Shown here in pieces: positions 58,695-64,000 of a stretch of DNA of 64,000 nt. Every line of letters begins with the position of its first letter. Position 1 is the stretch's first letter. The position numbers and the translations under genes are program-made. Source of the DNA: CAVTRI01 sp963737075 (lineage in GTDB: Bacteria > Actinomycetota > Acidimicrobiia > Acidimicrobiales > Palsa-688); NCBI GenBank assembly GCA_963737075.1, contig CAVTRI010000001.1:1612001-1676000 (forward strand), written 5' to 3'. The notes beneath the pieces were generated by a model. That model had not been told where the DNA came from. It searched no databases and saw nothing but the letters and a program-made list of their open reading frames with translations.

Positions 58695-61600
58695 CGGCCT
58701 TCCTCCCAGCCTTCGCTCTCGAGCACCGCGCCACGGAGGGTTTCCAGTGCCGCGTCCGACGCGTCCCACAGGCCGCGGTCCACCGCTTCCATGAGGCGTT
58801 CGGCCATCGCTTTCAGCGCCCACGGGTTGGACGCCTCGAGCCACTTGCGCACCTCCGGGTCAGCCACATAGGCGTCGGTGACGCGCTCGTACATCCAGTC
58901 CTCGACCACGTGGGCGGTGGCGTCGTAGCCATAGAGGTAGTCGACGGTGGCGGCCAGCTCGAATGCCCCCTTGTAGCCGTGGCGCATCATGGCCTGGATC
59001 CATTTGGGGTTCACCACCCGGGTCCGCACGACCCGGGCCGCCTCCTCGGCCAGGCTCCGCACCCGGGGCCGAGTGGGATCGGCAGAATCGCCGAAGACGG
59101 CCTTGGGGTCCTCGCCTCGCAAGGCGCGGACGGTGGCGATCATCCCCCCGTGGTCCTGCAGGTAGTCGTCGGAGTCGAAGATGTCGTGCTCGCGGTTGTC
59201 CTGGTTCTTGACCGCCACCTCGATGGCGGCGAACCGTCGACGCATCGCATCCGCGGCGGGTACGCCCATCCCCGAGCGGCCGTAGCTGTATCCGCCCCAC
59301 GTCAGGTACACCTCGGCGAGGTCCTGGTCGGTCCGCCAGTCCCGACTTTCCAGGAGCGGGAGGATCCCCGACCCGTACGCGCCGGGCTTCGCCCCGAAGA
59401 TCCTGGGGTCCCCGTCGGCGGCGAACCCGGCCAGAGCGACGGCCTCGTCCAGCAGCGCCACCAGGTGCGGGAAGGCGTCGCGGAAGAACCCCGAAATGCG
59501 CAGCACGACGTCGACCCGCGGGCGTCCCAGCTCGTCGTCAGGAATCAGCGAGATCCCGGTCACCCGGCCCGACTCCGGCTGCCACACCGGCCGGACCCCG
59601 AGCAGGGCGAGGGCTTCGGCCACGTCGTCGCCGCCGGTCCGCATGGCCGACGTGCCCCACACCACCAACCCGACCGTCGCCGGGTAGCGGCCCTCCTCGG
59701 CGAGATGCCGTTCAAGCAGGCGGTCGGCGAGCTGGCACCCCACCTCCCACGCCAGCTCGGACGGCAGCGCCTTGGGGTCGACCGAGAAGAAGTTGCGGCC
59801 GGTGGGCAGGACGTGGGCCATGCCCCGGGTGGGCGCGCCCGACGGCCCGGGCGCCACCCAGCGCCCGTCGAGCGCGTCCAGGACGGAAGAAATCTCATGG
59901 CTACAAGCGGAGATCGCGGGCCGGAGCACCGACGTCACCCAGCCGAGCACCCGCCGCTCATCGGCCGACTGCGGCCGCGCCACGCCGGTGAGCAGGTCGC
60001 GGCACGACGCTTCGACCCTGTCGACGGCGGAACGGCCATCCAGCGTGACGCCGAGACGGTCGGCCACGGCGACGCGAAGCGACGGCACCCCGGCCTGCGG
60101 CAGCCGCGTCAACGCGAGCAGCAGATCCACCAGGGCGGCGTCGGACGGCGGCTGGCCGAGGGTGTGCAGCCCGCCCCGGATCTGGGCGTCCTTCAGCTCG
60201 CACAGGTACCCGTCGATGTGGTTGACCAGCTCGTCCCACGCGTCGCCCGCGGGCGATTCGGCGAGGCCCAGCTCCCGGTGCATCTCGGCCTCGACCAGCA
60301 GCGCCCACACCTTTCCCCTTACTGCGGCCAGCTTCGAAGGGTCGAGCGAGGCCACCTGGGCGTGCTCGTCGAGGAGCTGCTCGAGGCGGGCCAGCTCGTC
60401 GTAGGAATCGGCGCGGGTCATCGGGGGGAGCAGGTGGTCGACGATCGTGGCGTGGGCACGCCGCTTGGCCTGTGTGCCTTCGCCGGGGTCGTTGACCACG
60501 AACGGGTACACGAGCGGCAGATCTCCGAGGGCGATGTCGGGCCAGCAGGAGCCGGACAGGCCGACGCTCTTGCCCGGCAGCCATTCCACGGTGCCGTGCT
60601 TGCCGACGTGGACCACCGCGTCCGCCCCCCAGCCCTGATCGAGCCAGCGGTAGAACGCGAGGTAGTGGTGGGTGGGCGGCAGGTCCGGGGAGTGATAGAT
60701 GGCGGCGGCGTGCTCGCCGAAGCCGCGGGGCGGCTGCACCGTGATCAGCACCCCGCCCAGGTCCAGGCCGGGGAACACCAGCTGCCCTGTGGCCGGGTCC
60801 CGGTACACCTCGCCGGGCGCCGCGCCCCATGCCTCCTCGACCGGCGCCCGCACTTGCGGGGCCAGGGCCGAAAACCAGGGCTCGTACTCGGACGCGTCCC
60901 ATCGGCCCGGGGCCCGGGCCAGCTGGTGGGGGGCGAGAGTGGCGTCCTCGTAGCTGAACGCGTCGATCAGCTCGGCCATCAGGTCGTCGCCGCTGTCAGG
61001 GATCCGCTCGACCCGATAGCCGGCGGCCCTCATGGCGTGCAGGAGGGCGAGCACCGAGGCGGGCGTGTCGAGGGCGACGGCGTTGCCGATGCGAGACCGG
61101 CGGGTCGGGTAGGCCGACAGAACGAGGGCGACCCTTCGCGAAGGAGGCGGCGTGTGGCGCAGCCGGGCCAACCGGATGGCGAGGCCGGCGACACGCGCCG
61201 TGCGATCGGGGCAGGTTCGATAGGCGCTCACAGGGGCGCCGAGGGTGTCGCCGTCGTCAACGTGCTCGTTGAACGAGAACGGCACCGACACGATGCGGCC
61301 GTCGAACTCCGGCAGCGCCACGCGCATGGCCACGTCGATCGGCATGAGCCCGGCGGCGCTCGCCTCCCATTGCTCCTGGGGAATGGTGGCGGTCACCGCC
61401 TGGATCACCGGCACACCTAGCGAGCCCAGCGCCGAAGCGTCCCACTGCAAACCGTCGTCGGCGGCGGAGCCGGCCACCAGCACGGTAGTGATCACGGCGT
61501 CCGGCTTGATCTGGGCCAGGATGTCGATCGGGGCGGCGGCTCGCAGCGAATAGCACCACACCGCGGTCACCCGGGCGCCCGCGACTTCGACGGCGTCGCA

Positions 61601-62134
61601 CAGGTCGTCGACGAAGGTGGTGTTGCCGGCGATCAGATGCGCCCGGTAGAAGACGACCGCCACCTGCGGCCCTCTCGCCTCGGGAGGGGTCGTTCGGTAC
61701 ACGCCCGTTGACGGAACTTCGGCCGGAGGGTCGAACCCGAACCCGCCCAGGAGCACGGTGTCGGCCACGAAGCGCAACAGGCTTGCCATATTGGCCAGTC
61801 CGCCGTGCACCAGGTACTCGAACGCCTGGGCCACGGTGGCGCTGGGCACGCTGGACGCCGCCGTCAGCTCGGCGTCAGGGGCGGCCTCGCCGCCGAAGGC
61901 CAACAGCGCGATGCCCCGCTCACGGCAGCGGCGACGCAGCTCGTCGAACGGCAACACCCACGCCGCCCGCCCCCCCAGCAGGCGCACGAGCACGACCTGT
62001 ACGCCGTCTAATTCCACGTGCGAGAGGCCCGAGACGTCGGCTGCTCGCATTGCGGGAAAGCCTTCGGGCAGGCCCTCGATCACCGATCGCAGCGCCAGGA
62101 TCTCCGACGGGGCGTTGGTCAGATAGAGGATCAT
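58691..62134 (-). CDS. cobN: Cobaltochelatase catalytic subunit CobN
   Basis: A 1147-residue class I chelatase subunit. The family motif is VVHVGKHGTVEWLPGKSVGLS (shown here up to its core HVGKHGTVEWLPGK), with DLPPTHHYLAFYRWL before and GGYSYGR later. ATG at 62134 overlaps the cobQ stop as ATGA. It inserts cobalt in the aerobic cobalamin route together with the ChlI/ChlD-like protein downstream; a separate CobS/CobT pair is not needed in such actinobacteria. Confidence 0.94.
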   Translation of the reverse strand: MILYLTNAPSEILALRSVIEGLPEGFPAMRAADVSGLSHVELDGVQVVLVRLLGGRAAWVLPFDELRRRCRERGIALLAFGGEAAPDAELTAASSVPSATVAQAFEYLVHGGLANMASLLRFVADTVLLGGFGFDPPAEVPSTGVYRTTPPEARGPQVAVVFYRAHLIAGNTTFVDDLCDAVEVAGARVTAVWCYSLRAAAPIDILAQIKPDAVITTVLVAGSAADDGLQWDASALGSLGVPVIQAVTATIPQEQWEASAAGLMPIDVAMRVALPEFDGRIVSVPFSFNEHVDDGDTLGAPVSAYRTCPDRTARVAGLAIRLARLRHTPPPSRRVALVLSAYPTRRSRIGNAVALDTPASVLALLHAMRAAGYRVERIPDSGDDLMAELIDAFSYEDATLAPHQLARAPGRWDASEYEPWFSALAPQVRAPVEEAWGAAPGEVYRDPATGQLVFPGLDLGGVLITVQPPRGFGEHAAAIYHSPDLPPTHHYLAFYRWLDQGWGADAVVHVGKHGTVEWLPGKSVGLSGSCWPDIALGDLPLVYPFVVNDPGEGTQAKRRAHATIVDHLLPPMTRADSYDELARLEQLLDEHAQVASLDPSKLAAVRGKVWALLVEAEMHRELGLAESPAGDAWDELVNHIDGYLCELKDAQIRGGLHTLGQPPSDAALVDLLLALTRLPQAGVPSLRVAVADRLGVTLDGRSAVDRVEASCRDLLTGVARPQSADERRVLGWVTSVLRPAISACSHEISSVLDALDGRWVAPGPSGAPTRGMAHVLPTGRNFFSVDPKALPSELAWEVGCQLADRLLERHLAEEGRYPATVGLVVWGTSAMRTGGDDVAEALALLGVRPVWQPESGRVTGISLIPDDELGRPRVDVVLRISGFFRDAFPHLVALLDEAVALAGFAADGDPRIFGAKPGAYGSGILPLLESRDWRTDQDLAEVYLTWGGYSYGRSGMGVPAADAMRRRFAAIEVAVKNQDNREHDIFDSDDYLQDHGGMIATVRALRGEDPKAVFGDSADPTRPRVRSLAEEAARVVRTRVVNPKWIQAMMRHGYKGAFELAATVDYLYGYDATAHVVEDWMYERVTDAYVADPEVRKWLEASNPWALKAMAERLMEAVDRGLWDASDAALETLRGAVLESEGWEEGR

Positions 62135-63618
62135 TGGTGGACGAGCTTTTCAACGGCGACTAGATCAAGGTGAGTTTCGAGCAGGTCGGCGATGCGGTCG
62201 AAGCGGGCTTCTCGGGCGGCGGCGAACGACATCCCTCCCGGTTCGAAGCGGCGCCCGGCCCGCTCGGCGACGCGCGAGAGAAACGCGGTTCGGAACGCAT
62301 CGCCGTCCCACAGCCCGTGCAGGCTGGTGCCCAGCACCCTGCCGTCGGCCGTGGCGTTGCCTTCCGGCTCCGCGCCGTCGAGCATGAGCCACGGGCGGCC
62401 GGCGGTCGTGCGCCCATGGTGGATCTGGTAGCCGGCGACGGGCTGGCCGAGCGCGCTCCCTGTGCGCAGACGGGTCACTTTCTGCACGTCGAAGACCGTC
62501 GCCGCCGCCAGCAGGCCCAGACCTTCGACCGCCCCCTCCGCCTCCACGCCGTTCGGGTCCTCGATCGACCGGCCCAACATCTGATGGCCGCCGCAGATGC
62601 CGACGATGGTGGTGGTACGTGGAAGCGCTTTGATGGCGGCCGCCAGGCCGGTCCGACGCAGCCACGCCAGGTCGGCGACGGTGGCCTTGGTGCCGGGCAG
62701 CACCAGCAGGTCGGGCGCGCCGAGGGCTTCTGGACGCTCGACGAGCCGGACGCCCACGTTTGCTTCGACGGCCAAGGCTTCGATGTCGGTGAAATTGGAC
62801 ACCCGGGGAAGCCGCACGACCGCGACGTCCAACTGGCCCCCGCCACAGGCCCCGTCGGCGGACGCGGCGAACGCCCGCAGCCCGAGCGAGTCCTCGGCGT
62901 CCAGGCCGAGGCCCGGTGTCCACGGCAGCACGCCCAGGGTCGGCACCCCGCAGCGCCGTTCGAGGTCGGCCGGGCCGTCGCCGAGGAGGGCCGGATCTCC
63001 TCTGAACTTGTTGATGATGAACCCTCCGACCCTGGCCCTGAGGTGTTCCGGCAGCAGGGCGACCGTGCCGTAGAGGGAGGCGAACACCCCGCCCCGCTCG
63101 ATGTCCCCCACCACCACCGCGTCCACGCCGGCCCGGTCGGCGAGGCTCAGGTTGACCAGGTCCCCGTCCAGCAGGTTGATCTCGGCCGGGCTGCCGGCTC
63201 CCTCGCACAACACCACGTCGTATCGGCTGCGCAGTCCGGCCAGGTGGTCGAGCACGACGGGAAGCAACTCCGGCTTGCGCCGCTGGTAGCTGCCGGCGTC
63301 GAGGGTCGCCCACGGCTGGCCTTCCACGACGACCTGGCTGGCCCGGTCGCCGGTCGGTTTGAGCAGGATCGGGTTCATGGCCACCTCGGGGTCAACCCCG
63401 GCCGCCTGCGCCTGTGCGGCCTGTGCGCGGCCGATCTCGTGGCCGGAGGGGGTGACGGCGGCGTTGAGGGCCATGTTTTGCGCCTTGAACGGCGCCACCC
63501 GCACGCCGTTGCGGGCCAACAGCCGGCACAGGCCGGTGACCAGCGTGGACTTGCCGGCGTCACTGGTCGTGCCGCACACCATGAGGGCGCCATGCCACTG
63601 CCAGTCCGCCCTGGTCAC
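62131..63618 (-). CDS. cobQ: Cobyric acid synthase
   Basis: A 495-residue amidotransferase amidating four side chains of adenosylcobyrinic acid a,c-diamide. The ATP site starts MVCGTTSDAGKSTLVTGLCR and FKAQNMALN; the glutaminase domain holds GICGGHQMLGR (nucleophile Cys) and SLHGLWD. I place the start at GTG 63618, which overlaps the cobD stop as GTGA. Confidence 0.95.
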   Translation of the reverse strand: MTRADWQWHGALMVCGTTSDAGKSTLVTGLCRLLARNGVRVAPFKAQNMALNAAVTPSGHEIGRAQAAQAQAAGVDPEVAMNPILLKPTGDRASQVVVEGQPWATLDAGSYQRRKPELLPVVLDHLAGLRSRYDVVLCEGAGSPAEINLLDGDLVNLSLADRAGVDAVVVGDIERGGVFASLYGTVALLPEHLRARVGGFIINKFRGDPALLGDGPADLERRCGVPTLGVLPWTPGLGLDAEDSLGLRAFAASADGACGGGQLDVAVVRLPRVSNFTDIEALAVEANVGVRLVERPEALGAPDLLVLPGTKATVADLAWLRRTGLAAAIKALPRTTTIVGICGGHQMLGRSIEDPNGVEAEGAVEGLGLLAAATVFDVQKVTRLRTGSALGQPVAGYQIHHGRTTAGRPWLMLDGAEPEGNATADGRVLGTSLHGLWDGDAFRTAFLSRVAERAGRRFEPGGMSFAAAREARFDRIADLLETHLDLVAVEKLVHQ

Positions 63619-64000
63619 CGGAATGCCGCCGCGAGGAGAAGGACGGCGAGGGCATCGGTGACGGCTCGGCTCAGCCGGACGGCGCGCCCGATATCCCCCG
63701 GGTTGGCTTGCCGGCCCATCCCGAGGTAGCCCCGGTGCTCCACGCGGCCGCGGTAGGTATTGGTGCCGCCGAGGCGCACTCCGAGCGCGGCGGCGAACGC
63801 CGCCTCTGCCACGCCTGCGTTCGGCGAGGGGTGCGCGGGGGCGTCGTCGCGCACGGCGCGCCACACCTCGGCCGCCGAGCGGGGGCGGGCGCCAGCAACC
63901 AGGGCGGCGGTCGCCCGGGCAGGCACCCAGTTGGCGGCGTCGTCGAGCCGGGCCGACGCCCACCCGAATCGCTCGTACCGGTCGTCGCGGTGACCGACCA
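63615..64000 (-). CDS. cobD: Adenosylcobinamide-phosphate synthase CobD/CbiB, C-terminal part
   Basis: The C-terminal 127 residues of a membrane protein that attaches aminopropanol to cobyric acid; the rest is past the right edge. YERFGWASARLDDAANWVPAR and HPSPNAGVAEAAFAAALGVRLGG are the most conserved parts of the family. It is the first visible gene of the cobD-cobQ-cobN-chelatase operon. Confidence 0.9.
   Translation of the reverse strand, partial: VGHRDDRYERFGWASARLDDAANWVPARATAALVAGARPRSAAEVWRAVRDDAPAHPSPNAGVAEAAFAAALGVRLGGTNTYRGRVEHRGYLGMGRQANPGDIGRAVRLSRAVTDALAVLLLAAAFR

Noticed and set aside
58910..61420. Open frame of 836 codons on the plus strand opposite cobN
   Set aside because: Shadow of cobN; no recognisable domain and typical antisense composition.
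1..64000. tRNA genes, CRISPR arrays, transposases, integrases, prophage genes
   Set aside because: Read through for T-loop motifs, regular spaced repeats and recombinase motifs; none found. The only tandem repeats are in-frame protein repeats.

Overview
This 64 kb window comes from a high-GC actinobacterium. The evidence is a set of lineage-typical genes: a mycothiol ligase (mshC), coenzyme F420 enzymes (npdG, a luciferase-like F420 oxidoreductase), phosphatidylinositol-mannoside genes (pgsA, a PatA-like acyltransferase, pimA), an LprG-type lipoprotein with its MFS partner, and aerobic cobalamin synthesis. The backbone order (prepilin peptidase, aroE, mltG, ruvX, alaS, then hisS, rel, apt, secF, secD, yajC, ruvB, ruvA, ruvC, yebC, pdxT, pdxS, pimA, patA, pgsA, HIT, thrS) matches, from memory, the order around Rv2551c-Rv2614c in Mycobacterium tuberculosis. 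The inserted genes, the presence of queA/tgt and the RodA-PBP2 fusion suggest a deeper branch. I infer Acidimicrobiia or a relative; I cannot prove it from sequence alone.

Layout. 1-1.7 kb: start of a prepilin peptidase coupled to an MFS exporter that is preceded by two copies of a six-codon ORF. 1.9-4.6 kb: a membrane GGDEF-EAL protein. 4.6-11.9 kb: aroE, mltG, ruvX, alaS, two small proteins, hisS and a further 43-codon ORF. 11.9-13.8 kb: a divergent MoxR ATPase/VWA pair. 13.8-28.7 kb: stringent response, purine salvage, Sec translocon, queuosine, SOS-controlled Holliday-junction genes, peroxiredoxin, YebC and PLP synthase. 28.8-30.7 kb: a frameshifted DUF3048 lipoprotein and an M48-like protein without its zinc motif. 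30.7-46.4 kb: the phosphatidylinositol-mannoside/thrS region, interrupted by an oxidative cassette (hydrolase, Baeyer-Villiger monooxygenase, F420 oxidoreductase, SDR) and by an EF-G2/LprG/MFS cassette. 46.5-52.1 kb: FmdB, MreB and, converging on them, an operon encoding a transmembrane pseudokinase and a RodA-PBP2 fusion. 52.1-56.7 kb: mshC, npdG, thioredoxin-like, adk, oxidoreductase, GNAT. 56.9-64 kb: a cobalamin operon (cobD, cobQ, cobN, ChlI/ChlD-like chelatase) running off the right edge.

The genes are tightly packed. Many pairs share four-base stop/start overlaps, which settles many starts. Many first-in-operon genes have a TANNNT box 6-7 bases before the start codon and no Shine-Dalgarno, as expected for leaderless transcripts. 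A textbook LexA box overlaps the ruvC start. No tRNA, rRNA, CRISPR array or insertion sequence was found.

Most interesting are the pseudokinase/RodA-PBP2 operon facing MreB, the duplicated MANDWE mini-ORF ahead of the MFS gene, the oxidative cassette inside the mannoside operon, and the catalytically dead M48-like protein.
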